Below are positions 37,482 through 48,438 of a DNA stretch of 64,000 nucleotides, in pieces. Under the pieces are notes generated by a model, which saw nothing but the letters and a program-made list of their open reading frames with translations, was not told where the DNA came from and ran no database searches. The position numbers were made by a program, and so were the translations under genes. Source of the stretch: CAWJHE01 sp963842455 (GTDB lineage: Bacteria > Chloroflexota > Anaerolineae > Anaerolineales > UBA4823); the NCBI GenBank assembly GCA_963842455.1, contig CAWJHE010000010.1, positions 51,264-115,263 of the forward strand, given 5' to 3'. The number at the start of each line of letters is the position of its first letter. Position 1 is the first letter of the stretch.

Positions 37482-37518
37482 AGCTGCCCAACCAACGGGC
37501 AGCTTTTTTTTATTTTTT
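37482..37518 (+). terminator. Intrinsic terminator/attenuator hairpin of the ilv-leu operon
   Basis: A perfect 8-bp stem AGCTGCCC / GGGCAGCT (37482-37489 with 37497-37504), a 7-base loop, and a T-rich tract (two runs of seven or more T) follow the leader peptide. It should end transcription before ilvD unless the leader ribosome stalls. Confidence 0.85.
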
Positions 37519-37763
37519 TGACGATGAACAATTATGATCACCCCTCCCACCCCTGTAGCATGCCAGCGTTCAACCACGCTCAGGTTCACGCGTCTGCTTC
37601 TCAAAACGCTACCCATGCTGACCAAAGCCAGGCTCGTATGTCTTGCGCAGAAAGCTGTGCGCAAGCCGATCGCTTATCGCCGCCTCCGCCTGCCCCCTCT
37701 CCCTGCCCCACTCGAGAGACCCAGCCGGAGGCGAGCCTTTTAAATCAAAAGGAAGATTTTTTC

Positions 37764-39440
37764 ATGATGCGCTCAGACCAGATCAAACGCGGCATCGAAC
37801 GCGCCCCCCATCGCTCCCTGCTCAAAGCCACCGGCGTCACCGACGCGGAGTTGGAGCGCCCCTTCATCGCTATCGTCAACTCCTACGTGGATATCGTCCC
37901 CGGACATATTCACCTGCAGGAGTTCGGCAAGCTGGTGAAAGAAGCCGTGCGCGCCGCCGGCGGTGTGCCCTTTGAATTCAACACCATTGGCGTGGACGAC
38001 GGCATCGCCATGGGACATGCCGGTATGCGCTACTCGTTGCCCTCCCGTGAGATTATCGCCGATTCAGTGGAAACCATGATCGAAGCCCATTGCTTTGACG
38101 GCATGGTGTGCATCCCCAACTGCGACAAGATCACCCCTGGCATGGCCATGGCTGCCATGCGCACCAATATCCCCACCATCTTCGTCTCGGGCGGCGCTAT
38201 GGCAGCTGGCAAGACCGCCGATGGACAGGTGGTCGACCTGATCTCTGTTTTCGAAGGCGTCGGAGCTGTCCAGTCCGGTACCATGGATGCAGCCCGCCTG
38301 AAAGCCATCGAAGACGTAGCCTGCCCGTCCTGTGGCTCGTGTTCGGGCATGTTCACCGCCAACAGCATGAACTGCCTGCTGGAAGTCATCGGCCTGGCTT
38401 TGCCCTATAACGGCAGCGCCCTGGCGAAGACAGCCGAACGTGAAGATCTGGCACGTCAGGCCGGACAGAAAATCCTGGAACTGGTCGCCAAACAAATAAA
38501 ACCGCGTGATATCGTCACGACCGAAGCCATGGACGACGCCTTCGCCCTGGATATGGCCATGGGCGGCTCGACCAACACCGTACTGCACGCCCTGGCAATC
38601 GCCCATGAAGGCGGCATCTCCTATCCCCTGGAGCGCATCAACGAAGTTAGCCGGCGTGTGCCGCACCTGGTCAAGGTCAGCCCATCCGGCAAGTGGCATA
38701 TGGAAGATGTGCATCGCGCCGGCGGTATCCCCGCCATCCTGAGCGAAGTCGCCCGGCTGGATGGTGTGCTGCACCTGGATCGCATGACGGTTACCGGGCA
38801 GCCTTTGCGCCATGCAGTCGAGTCTGCCAAAATCCTGGATGAGAATGTCATCCACCGCCTGGAAAACGCGCATTCACAACAGGGCGGACTGGCCATCCTG
38901 TTCGGCAACCTGGCCCCCAACGGCGCAGTGGTTAAAACTGGTGGCGTGGCGGCCTCCATGCGTAAATTCACGGGTCCAGCGCATGTGTACGAATCGCATG
39001 ATCTGGCTATGGCTGGCATTATGGCTGGCGAGGTGAGAGCCGGTGAAGTGGTGGTGATCCGCTACGAAGGCCCGCGCGGCGGACCAGGCATGATGGAAAT
39101 GCTCTCCCCCACCAGCGCTATCATGGGCATGGGGCTAGGTGAGAAAGTTGCCCTGATCACCGACGGGCGCTTTTCCGGCGGCACACGTGGCGCTTGCATC
39201 GGCCATGTCTCCCCAGAAGCAGCAGCCGGCGGCCCGATTGCAGCCGTGCAATCCGGCGACCTGATCGAAATCGATTTGGAAGCCCACAGTTTGAATGTTC
39301 GCTTGAGCCAGGACGAGATGGAGCAACGCTTACAGGCTTTGCCCGCCTTCAAATCCAGGACCCAATCTAAGTGGCTGCGACGTTACGCCCATTTTGTTAC
39401 CAGCGCCGATAGCGGCGCAGTTTTAGCAGAACCCATCTAA
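37764..39440 (+). CDS. ilvD: Dihydroxy-acid dehydratase
   Basis: This 558-residue iron-sulfur dehydratase makes 2-oxo acids in valine and isoleucine synthesis. It starts MMRSDQIKRGIERAPHRSLL at 37764 with AAGGAAGA before it. The frame is open to 37518, but that extension runs through the leader region and is Ser/Pro-rich. Cluster cysteines appear in VCIPNCDKITPGM and CPSCGSCSGMFTANSM, and DGRFSGGTRGACIGHVSPEA is the C-terminal signature. Between terminator and start (37519-37763) lies a GC-rich inverted repeat (CGCCTCCG / CCGGAGGCG) of unknown role. First gene of the operon. Confidence 0.95.
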   Translation: MMRSDQIKRGIERAPHRSLLKATGVTDAELERPFIAIVNSYVDIVPGHIHLQEFGKLVKEAVRAAGGVPFEFNTIGVDDGIAMGHAGMRYSLPSREIIADSVETMIEAHCFDGMVCIPNCDKITPGMAMAAMRTNIPTIFVSGGAMAAGKTADGQVVDLISVFEGVGAVQSGTMDAARLKAIEDVACPSCGSCSGMFTANSMNCLLEVIGLALPYNGSALAKTAEREDLARQAGQKILELVAKQIKPRDIVTTEAMDDAFALDMAMGGSTNTVLHALAIAHEGGISYPLERINEVSRRVPHLVKVSPSGKWHMEDVHRAGGIPAILSEVARLDGVLHLDRMTVTGQPLRHAVESAKILDENVIHRLENAHSQQGGLAILFGNLAPNGAVVKTGGVAASMRKFTGPAHVYESHDLAMAGIMAGEVRAGEVVVIRYEGPRGGPGMMEMLSPTSAIMGMGLGEKVALITDGRFSGGTRGACIGHVSPEAAAGGPIAAVQSGDLIEIDLEAHSLNVRLSQDEMEQRLQALPAFKSRTQSKWLRRYAHFVTSADSGAVLAEPI

Positions 39441-39499
39441 AGAGGCCTTCGCCAAAGGACACCTCAGAAAACGAAAATGATCATAAAGGAGACAGAATC

Positions 39500-41209
39500 A
39501 TGAAAAAATACACCGGTGCACAAATCATCATGGAATGCCTGGTACGGGAAGGGGTCAAGACCATCTTCGGTTACCCCGGCGGGGCAAATATCCCCCTGTA
39601 CGACGCCATGCTCGATTATCCTGTCCACCATGTCCTCACCCGGCACGAGCAAGGCGCTGCCCATGCAGCCGATGGCTTTGCCCGCGCCACCGGCAAGGTT
39701 GGCGTAGCCATGGCTACATCTGGCCCCGGCGCTACCAACCTGGTCACCGGGATCGCCACCGCCTATGCCGATTCATCCCCCATGGTGTGCATCACCGGGC
39801 AGGTAGCCAGCTCACTGATCGGTATGGACGCCTTCCAGGAAACCGATATTACCGGTATCACCCTGCCCATCACTAAGCACAATTACCTGGTCACCGATGT
39901 CAACGAGCTGGCGCACACCATCCGTGAGGCTTTTTATATCGCCCGCTCCGGCCGTCCCGGTCCGGTTCTGATCGATGTTGCCAAAGATACGCAGCAAGCC
40001 AGTATCGAATGGGAATACAACGATGAACCCATTCGCTTGCCTGGCTACCGCCCGGAGCGTAAGCCCCTGGAAGCGGATATGCAGCAGGCGCTCGAAATGA
40101 TCCAGACCGCCAAGCGTCCGGTGATCCTGGCCGGGCAAGGCGTGATTTTCTCAGGCGCGACGCGCGCCTTATCTGAATTTGTCGAAAAAACGCACACCCC
40201 GGTTGCCATGACTTTATTAGGTATCGGCGGTTTCCCAGCCAGCCACCCACTCAACCTGGGGATGATGGGCATGCATGGCGAAGCCTGGGTCAACAAAGCT
40301 ATCCAGGAATCGGACCTGCTGATCGCCATGGGTATGCGCTTTGATGACCGCGTGACCGGAAAATTGAGCACGTATGCCTCGCAAGCCAAGAAAATCCACA
40401 TGGAGATCGATACCTCCGAGATCAACAAGAATGTGAAGGTAGACCTGGCTCTGCTCGGCGACCTGACCGATACCCTGGAGCGCTTACTGCCACACCTGGA
40501 AGGGAGTCGTCACGATGCCTGGATCAGTCATATCGATGAGATGCGCGGCGACAGCGCGGTACGTGATATCCAGAATCTACCGGATTACGGCCATTTGTAT
40601 GCCGCCCATGTGATCCACGACCTGTGGCGCATGACCTCCGGGAACGCGATTATCGTCTCCGATGTGGGTCAGAACCAGATGTGGGCTGCCCAATATTACA
40701 AGCACAATGACCCGCGCACCTATATCACCTCCGGCGGACTGGGCACGATGGGATTTGGCCTGCCTGCTGCCATCGGCGCAAAATTCGGCAAGCCGGACGC
40801 AGAAGTTTGGGCCATCGCCGGAGACGGCGGTTTCCAAATGACCCAGGCTGAGCTGGCGACCATCGCCCAAGAAGGCATCAAAGTCAACCTGGCGATCCTG
40901 AACAACGGCTACCTGGGCATGGTGCGCCAATGGCAAGAGTTCTTCTACGACCGGCGCTATTCCGCCACACCGATGAAATCGCCTGATTTTGTCAAGATTG
41001 CCGAGGCTCACGGGCTGACCGGGATGCGCGTTACCGAGCGATCCCAGGTAGAAGCAGCCGTACAGCAGGCTCGCGAGAATCCCGAGTCGGTTGTCATCGA
41101 ATTCAAGGTCGAAAAAGAAGACAGCGTTTACCCGATGGTACCTGCCGGCGCCGACCTGGATAAGATGATCCGCCGTCCCGCTCAGACACAAGAACAAAGC
41201 TATCCTTAA
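39500..41209 (+). CDS. ilvB: Acetolactate synthase large subunit
   Basis: This 569-residue ThDP enzyme condenses pyruvate with pyruvate or 2-oxobutyrate. The N-terminal domain has GYPGGANIPLYDAM and the catalytic Glu in LTRHEQGAAHAADG. SGPGATNLVTGIA follows. The ThDP/Mg site is GDGGFQMTQAEL through NNGYLGMVRQWQ. Length is normal. It lies 59 bp after ilvD and just before its regulatory subunit gene. Confidence 0.96.
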   Translation: MKKYTGAQIIMECLVREGVKTIFGYPGGANIPLYDAMLDYPVHHVLTRHEQGAAHAADGFARATGKVGVAMATSGPGATNLVTGIATAYADSSPMVCITGQVASSLIGMDAFQETDITGITLPITKHNYLVTDVNELAHTIREAFYIARSGRPGPVLIDVAKDTQQASIEWEYNDEPIRLPGYRPERKPLEADMQQALEMIQTAKRPVILAGQGVIFSGATRALSEFVEKTHTPVAMTLLGIGGFPASHPLNLGMMGMHGEAWVNKAIQESDLLIAMGMRFDDRVTGKLSTYASQAKKIHMEIDTSEINKNVKVDLALLGDLTDTLERLLPHLEGSRHDAWISHIDEMRGDSAVRDIQNLPDYGHLYAAHVIHDLWRMTSGNAIIVSDVGQNQMWAAQYYKHNDPRTYITSGGLGTMGFGLPAAIGAKFGKPDAEVWAIAGDGGFQMTQAELATIAQEGIKVNLAILNNGYLGMVRQWQEFFYDRRYSATPMKSPDFVKIAEAHGLTGMRVTERSQVEAAVQQARENPESVVIEFKVEKEDSVYPMVPAGADLDKMIRRPAQTQEQSYP

Positions 41210-41233
41210 TCTAAACGTTGTGGAGATAAGAAC

Positions 41234-41770
41234 ATGCAACACACATTAGTCGCATTAGTTGAAGATAAACCGGGTGTATTGAACCGGGTCAGCTCACTGT
41301 TTCGACGGCGAGCGTTCAATATTGAATCCCTGACGGTCGGGCACACCGAAAAACCTGGCGTTTCCCGCATGACCATCGTGGTAGACAGCAGCCAAACCAG
41401 CGCTGAACAGGTTACCGCTAACTTGTATAAGTTGGTGAACGTGATCCAAATCAAGGACCTGGCTGAGCAGCCCATGGTCACTCGAGATCTGGCGCTGATC
41501 AAAGTCGTTGCCGATCCGGAGCACCGCAGTGAGATTATGCAGCTGGTCGAAGTCTACCGTTCTCGCATCGTAGATGTCACCAACGAATCTCTGATCATCG
41601 AGATCACAGGAGACACAGCCAAGATTGACAGCTTTGTGGAAGTCCTGCGCCCCTTCGGCATCCTCGAGATGGTGCGCACCGGCAAAGTCGCCATGGCACG
41701 CGGAACAGCCATGGAAACCAATGGCAACGGTCACTATTCCCATAACGGTCACAAACCGAGAAATTCATAA
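41234..41770 (+). CDS. ilvN: Acetolactate synthase small (regulatory) subunit
   Basis: This 178-residue protein has an N-terminal ACT domain (LVALVEDKPGVLNRVSSLFRR) that binds the feedback inhibitor valine, followed by the IlvN/IlvH C-terminal domain (DLALIKVVADPEHRSEIMQL). The final Asn/Gly/His-rich tail (ETNGNGHYSHNGHK) is extra. It tunes the IlvB enzyme encoded 24 bp upstream. Confidence 0.94.
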   Translation: MQHTLVALVEDKPGVLNRVSSLFRRRAFNIESLTVGHTEKPGVSRMTIVVDSSQTSAEQVTANLYKLVNVIQIKDLAEQPMVTRDLALIKVVADPEHRSEIMQLVEVYRSRIVDVTNESLIIEITGDTAKIDSFVEVLRPFGILEMVRTGKVAMARGTAMETNGNGHYSHNGHKPRNS

Positions 41771-41790
41771 AACAACAGGAGATCATTCAA

Positions 41791-42846
41791 ATGACATCGA
41801 TTAATTTCGGCGGAACAATGGAAGAAGTTGTCACCCGCACAGAGTTTTCCTTAGAAAAAGCACAAAAAGTACTGGCAAATGAAACCGTAGCTGTCATCGG
41901 TTACGGCGTGCAGGGGCCAGCCCAAGCTCTCAATATGCGCGAAAATGGCATCCGCGTCATCATCGGACAGGCGCAGCACGACGGTAAATACTGGGAGAAG
42001 GCCATCGCCGACGGCTGGGTTCCGGGCGAAACCCTGTTCCCGATTGATGAAGCCGTTAAGCGCGGCACCGTCATCCAGTACCTGGTTTCTGATGCAGCTC
42101 AGATGCTGCTCTGGCCAACGGTCAAAGCCAATCTCAAAGCCGGCGATGCCCTGTACTTTTCGCACGGCTTCTCAGTGGTTTACAGCGACCAAACCGGCGT
42201 GATCCCCCCGGCCAATGTAGACGTGATCCTGGTCGCGCCAAAAGGCTCTGGCACCAGCGTACGCGCCAACTTCCTGGCTGGCAGCGGGATCAATTCCAGC
42301 TTTGCCATCGAACAGGACTACACCGGCCGCGCCTACGAACGCACCATCGCCCTGGGTATCGCCATCGGTTCTGGCTACCTGTTCCCGACCACCTTCAAGC
42401 AAGAAGTCTATTCTGACCTGACCGGCGAGCGCGGCATCTTGATGGGCGCTTTGGCTGGTGTGATGGAATCGCAATATAACCTGTTGCGCGCCAAAGGACA
42501 TTCACCCAGCGAAGCCTTCAACGAGACCGTCGAAGAGCTCACCCAAAGCCTGATCCGCCTGGTTGACCGCAACGGTATGGACTGGATGTACGCTAATTGT
42601 TCTACCACCGCACAGCGCGGCGCCCTGGATTGGCGGCACGAATTCCGCAAGGCTGTCGACCCGGTCTTCGAGCGTCTCTACCAAAGCGTCGAGTCTGGCG
42701 AAGAAGTTCGTATCGTCTTGGAAGCCAACAGCACACCTGATTACAAAGAAAAACTCGACGAAGAATTACGAGAAATGCGCGAATCCGAGATGTGGCAGGC
42801 CGGCGCAGCCGTGCGCAGCCTGCGCCCGGATCATTGGAAGAATTAA
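41791..42846 (+). CDS. ilvC: Ketol-acid reductoisomerase, fungal Ilv5-like form
   Basis: This 351-residue enzyme uses NAD(P)H and Mg to isomerise and reduce acetolactate. The Rossmann motif is VAVIGYGVQGPAQALNMR. VILVAPKGSGTSVR and SGINSSFAIEQD follow, and the C-terminal knotted domain has GHSPSEAFNETVEELTQS and CSTTAQRGALDWRHEF. These stretches look closer to the fungal mitochondrial Ilv5 type (for example SHGFS, SDAAQ..WP, STTA.RGALDW) than to the short class I form of proteobacteria. Judged from memory, not alignment. Normal operon spacing. Confidence 0.93.
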   Translation: MTSINFGGTMEEVVTRTEFSLEKAQKVLANETVAVIGYGVQGPAQALNMRENGIRVIIGQAQHDGKYWEKAIADGWVPGETLFPIDEAVKRGTVIQYLVSDAAQMLLWPTVKANLKAGDALYFSHGFSVVYSDQTGVIPPANVDVILVAPKGSGTSVRANFLAGSGINSSFAIEQDYTGRAYERTIALGIAIGSGYLFPTTFKQEVYSDLTGERGILMGALAGVMESQYNLLRAKGHSPSEAFNETVEELTQSLIRLVDRNGMDWMYANCSTTAQRGALDWRHEFRKAVDPVFERLYQSVESGEEVRIVLEANSTPDYKEKLDEELREMRESEMWQAGAAVRSLRPDHWKN

Positions 42847-42868
42847 ACAGGAGGTCATAAAAACCCTG

Positions 42869-44501
<1,633 letters not shown>

Positions 44502-44549
44502 TCGAAACCAGGCAATAGAATTGAAATGAAAGTCAGGAGTAACACAAGC

Positions 44550-44765
44550 ATGAACGAAACCACCCCTACCCCCCAGGACATTGATCTGCGCCTCTCGGAG
44601 ATCGATCCCTTTCCACAGCCATCCACCTTTCCGGAAGGCTGGAACATGGAATCAATCCTGAACCCTAACCCGGTAAAAGCCCGCGCCAGCCAACCCCTGC
44701 CGCTATGGCACGAATCCTTCCACGAACCGCGCACTTATCCCAGCGGTTGGGTGTACTGGGCATGA
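44550..44765 (+). CDS. 71-residue protein coupled to leuC
   Basis: This small acidic, Pro/Trp-rich protein starts at ATG 44550 with AGGAG 10 bp before it. Its TGA overlaps the leuC start (ATGA). It contains an internal repeat: PQPSTFPEGWN near residue 30 and HEPRTYPSGWV near the end, each a Thr-(Phe/Tyr)-Pro-x-Gly-Trp box. No signal peptide or membrane segment. I do not recognise the family. It may only couple leuC translation, or may be a real small partner of the isopropylmalate isomerase. Confidence 0.6.
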   Translation: MNETTPTPQDIDLRLSEIDPFPQPSTFPEGWNMESILNPNPVKARASQPLPLWHESFHEPRTYPSGWVYWA

Positions 44766-46180
44766 CAGCTAAAACGCTTTTTGAAAAAATCTGGGAACGG
44801 CATGTCGTTGCCCAGCAACCTGGCGCGCCAGCGGTGCTCTACATTGACTTGCACCTGGTGCACGAAGTCACCTCCCCGCAAGCCTTTCACGGGCTGCGCC
44901 AACGCGGGCTGAAAGTGCGCCGTCCGGATAAAACCATCGCCACCGCCGACCACAGCACGCCCACGCATGACCCTTCCCTGCCCTTTGCGGATGCTTTAGC
45001 CGCCAAACAGGTGCAGATGTTGGAAGATAACTGTCGCGAATTCGGCATCCCGGTCTACGGTATGCAAGACAGCCGGCGCGGCGTAGTGCACGTCATCGGC
45101 CCGGAACAGGGTTACACCCAACCGGGCATGACCATCGTGTGCGGCGACAGCCACACCGCCACCCACGGCGCGTTTGGCGCACTGGCTTTTGGTATCGGCA
45201 CCAGCGAAGTTGAACATGTGCTCGCCACCCAATGCCTGTTGCAACATCGACCCAAAACTTACCAGGTGCGGGTGGATGGGCAGTTGCAACCCGGCGTCAG
45301 CGCCAAGGATATTATTCTGGCCTTGATCGCCAAAATCGGCATCGGCGGGGGCACCGGGCATGTCTTCGAATACAGCGGCGCAGCCGTGCGCAGCCTGAGC
45401 ATGGAAGAACGTATGACCCTGTGCAATATGTCCATTGAAGGCGGCGGGCGCGCCGGTATGGTCGCCCCCGATGAAGTCACTTTCGAATACCTGGCAGGCA
45501 AGCCCCAGGCGCCCAAGGGTAAAGATTGGGATGCCGCCCTGGCTTACTGGCGCACATTGCCCAGCGCTGACGGCGCTCATTTCGACCGCAGCCTCACCCT
45601 GGACGCCGCCAGCCTGAAACCGATGGTCACCTATGGCACCAACCCGGGCATGGGCGTAGCCGTGGATGAGCGCATCCCCGACCCGCAACAGGTCGCCGAC
45701 GCCCGTGAGCGCGCCGCCCTGGAAAAAGCCCTGGCTTACATGGGGCTGCAACCCGGCCAGGCCATGGAAGGGGCGCCAGTCGATGTGGTCTTCCTCGGCA
45801 GCTGCACCAATGGACGCATCTCAGACCTGCGCCTGGCAGCCAGCCTGCTCAAAGACCGCAAAGTCGCTCCAGGTGTACGCATGTTGGTGGTTCCCGGCAG
45901 CGGCCTGGTCAAACGTCAGGCGGAAGCTGAAGGTTTGGACCAGATCTTCAAAGCCGCCGGCGCCGAATGGCGTGAAGCCGGTTGCTCGATGTGCATCGCC
46001 ATGAATGGCGACCAGCTCCAACCCGGGCAGTATGCTGTCAGCACCAGCAACCGCAATTTTGAAGGACGCCAGGGACAGGGCGGGCGCACTTTCCTGGCCA
46101 GCCCGCTGACCGCCGCTGCCAGCGCCATTTACGGTAAGATCACCGATCCACGCAAGGTCATGGAAGGAGCACTCGCATAA
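44762..46180 (+). CDS. leuC: 3-isopropylmalate dehydratase large subunit
   Basis: This 472-residue aconitase-family enzyme starts MTAKTLFEKIWERHVV. It carries ATADHSTPTHD, CGDSHTATHGAFGALAFGIG, and the 4Fe-4S cysteines in FLGSCTNGRISDLR and GCSMCIAMNGDQL. The frame opens 57 bp upstream, but the ATG at 44762 matches the family start and overlaps the small ORF's stop. It works with LeuD, encoded 2 bp after it. Confidence 0.95.
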   Translation: MTAKTLFEKIWERHVVAQQPGAPAVLYIDLHLVHEVTSPQAFHGLRQRGLKVRRPDKTIATADHSTPTHDPSLPFADALAAKQVQMLEDNCREFGIPVYGMQDSRRGVVHVIGPEQGYTQPGMTIVCGDSHTATHGAFGALAFGIGTSEVEHVLATQCLLQHRPKTYQVRVDGQLQPGVSAKDIILALIAKIGIGGGTGHVFEYSGAAVRSLSMEERMTLCNMSIEGGGRAGMVAPDEVTFEYLAGKPQAPKGKDWDAALAYWRTLPSADGAHFDRSLTLDAASLKPMVTYGTNPGMGVAVDERIPDPQQVADARERAALEKALAYMGLQPGQAMEGAPVDVVFLGSCTNGRISDLRLAASLLKDRKVAPGVRMLVVPGSGLVKRQAEAEGLDQIFKAAGAEWREAGCSMCIAMNGDQLQPGQYAVSTSNRNFEGRQGQGGRTFLASPLTAAASAIYGKITDPRKVMEGALA

Positions 46181-46182
46181 CC

Positions 46183-46794
46183 ATGGCAGATCACACCACC
46201 TTCACTTCACAAGCTTTTGTGCTCCTGGTAGACAATATCGATACCGACCAGATCATCCCAGCCCGCTTTCTGAAAGCGACGGATAAATCCGGCATGGGCG
46301 CTAACCTGTTCGCCGACTGGCGCTATCATCCCGATGGCGCTCCCAAGGCAGACTTTCCGCTCAACCAGGCTGACCGGCAAGGCGCACAAATTCTGTTAGC
46401 CGGCGATAACTTCGGCTGCGGCTCCTCGCGCGAGCATGCCCCCTGGGCGCTGACCGGTTTCGGCTTGCGAGCGGTGATTTCCACTTCCTTTGCCGATATC
46501 TTCCGCAACAACGCCCTGAAAAATGGCTTGCTGCCCGTCCAGGTGGATGCCGACACGCATCAGAAACTGGCAGCCCTGTTATCTGCACAGCCGGACGCCA
46601 GCCTGAGCGTGAACCTGGCTGAACAAACACTGATCCTGCCGGATGGCAGCCAGGTGGAATTCCCCATCGATCCCTTCGCCAAAACCTGCCTGCTGCAAGG
46701 CGTGGACGAGTTGGGCTATATCCTGGGTTTCGCAGACCAAATCGCGGCTTATGAAGACCGGCGTCAAGTCGAGCCATTCGCCATCATTATTTAG
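46183..46794 (+). CDS. leuD: 3-isopropylmalate dehydratase small subunit
   Basis: This 203-residue swivel-domain subunit has the DNIDTDQIIPARFLK start, the GDNFGCGSSREHAPWAL substrate-binding loop and FADIFRNNALKNGLLPV. Length is normal for bacterial LeuD. It completes the isomerase with LeuC. Confidence 0.95.
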   Translation: MADHTTFTSQAFVLLVDNIDTDQIIPARFLKATDKSGMGANLFADWRYHPDGAPKADFPLNQADRQGAQILLAGDNFGCGSSREHAPWALTGFGLRAVISTSFADIFRNNALKNGLLPVQVDADTHQKLAALLSAQPDASLSVNLAEQTLILPDGSQVEFPIDPFAKTCLLQGVDELGYILGFADQIAAYEDRRQVEPFAIII

Positions 46795-46875
46795 CAACAT
46801 ACCGGAAGCTCTGAGAACCAGCGATCGCCCTGGCGCTCAGGGCGTCCGCTGATCTTGGATTTACCGGAGGAACCG

Positions 46876-48430
46876 ATGAACATACAGATTTATGATACAA
46901 CCTTACGAGACGGCACCCAGAGAGAAGGGCTTTCCTTATCCAGCGTGGACAAAATCCGCATCGCCAGACAGCTCGATTCGCTGGGAGTAGCTTTTATCGA
47001 AGGCGGCTGGCCGGGTTCCAACCCCAAAGATGTGGAATTTTTCCTGCGCGCCCAGGATATGGATTGGAAATGGGCCACCATTTGCGCCTTTGGCTCCACC
47101 TGCCGGGTCAACGGCGTGCCCGAAGATGACGCCAATATCAAAGCCCTGCTGGATTCCGGCGCACCCGTGTCTACCGTGGTCGGCAAAAGCTGGACCCTCC
47201 ATGTGACCGACGTATTGCGCACCACTCTGGATGAAAACTTGCGCATCATCGAAGAAAGCCTGGCTTACCTGGTTGCCAACGGCAAACGCGTGATCTACGA
47301 CGCCGAACATTTTTTCGACGGTTACAAAGCCGACCCGCTGTACGCCCTGGAAACCTTGCGCGCCGCCAAACGCGGCGGTGCGGAAACCCTGGTGCTGTGC
47401 GATACCAATGGCGGAACCATGCCCAGGGAAATCACCCAAATCGTCAGCCAGGTGCAGGCAGCTCTCAACCACCCGCTGGGTATCCACGCTCACAACGACA
47501 GCGAATGCGCAGTCGCCAATTCCCTGGCCGGCGTGCAGGCTGGCGCCATCCAGGTGCAGGGCACCATCAACGGCTACGGCGAGCGCTGCGGGAATGCCAA
47601 CCTGTGCTCGATCATCCCCAATCTGGAACTCAAGCTGGGCTTGCGCGCCTTGCCCGAAGGGCAGTTAGCGCGACTGTCCGAAATCTCGCACTTTGTCACC
47701 GAAGTCGCCAACCTTTCGCCGGATCGACCACCTGCCCTACGTGGGAAAATCCGCCTTTGCGCACAAGGGCGGGCTGCACGTCTCGGCCATGCGCCGCTCG
47801 CAGATGTCCTACCAGCATATCGACCCGGTCATGGTCGGCAACCAGATGCACGTCGTCGTTTCGGAGCTCTCCGGGCGCAGCAACCTGCTCAGCAAAGCCG
47901 AGGAATATCACATCGAGCTGGGTGAAGGCGAAAATGTGGCTGCGGTGTTGAACGAGATCAAAGATCTGGAAGCGCGGGGGTTTGCTTTCGAAGCCGCCGA
48001 AGCCTCGGTAGCCATGATGCTCAAACGCCAGCAGACCGGCTATGCCCCGCCCTTCGAGCTGATGGATTTCTCCGTAATCGTTGAACACCGCCAGGGGCGT
48101 GGCATCTTTGCCGAAGCCACGGTCAAGGTCAAGGTCAACGGCGAAATCCTGCACACCGCCGCCGAAGGCAACGGACCAGTCAATGCCCTGGACCAGGCGC
48201 TGCGTAAAGCTTTGATCCCCATCTACCCCAGGCTAGCCGAATTCCACCTGGCGGATTACAAAGTGCGTATTCTGGATGGCGAAAACGGCACCCATGCCAC
48301 CACACGCGTGTTGATCGACACCCAAAACGGTTCCAAACGCTGGAGCACAGTCGGCGCCAGCGCCAATATCATCGAAGCAAGCTGGCGGGCTTTGGCCGAT
48401 TCGGTCGAATACGGCCTGAGCCTGGCATAG
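46876..48430 (+). CDS. cimA: (R)-citramalate synthase (one +1 frameshift as assembled)
   Basis: The protein starts at 46876 after GGAGG with MNIQIYDTTLRDGTQREGLS, the citramalate-synthase form of the family signature. LCDTNGG and HAHNDSECAVANSLAG complete the barrel metal site. Near 47712-47730 the frame moves +1, then continues with DHLPYVGKSAFAHKGGLHVSA and the C-terminal regulatory domain. One surplus base gives 517 residues, the usual CimA size. The enzyme makes citramalate from pyruvate and acetyl-CoA, so isoleucine can be made without threonine. LeuCD and LeuB then act on citramalate as well. Confidence 0.9.
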
Positions 48431-48438
48431 GAGAATTC

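Noticed and set aside
37519..37763. T-box or N-terminal extension of IlvD
   Set aside because: No T-box consensus was found. The extension is Ser/Pro-rich, unlike IlvD, and the canonical start has its own ribosome site.
38064..38873. Long antisense open frames across the ilv-leu operon
   Set aside because: High GC content with biased codons keeps antisense frames open. No ribosome sites or recognisable domains.
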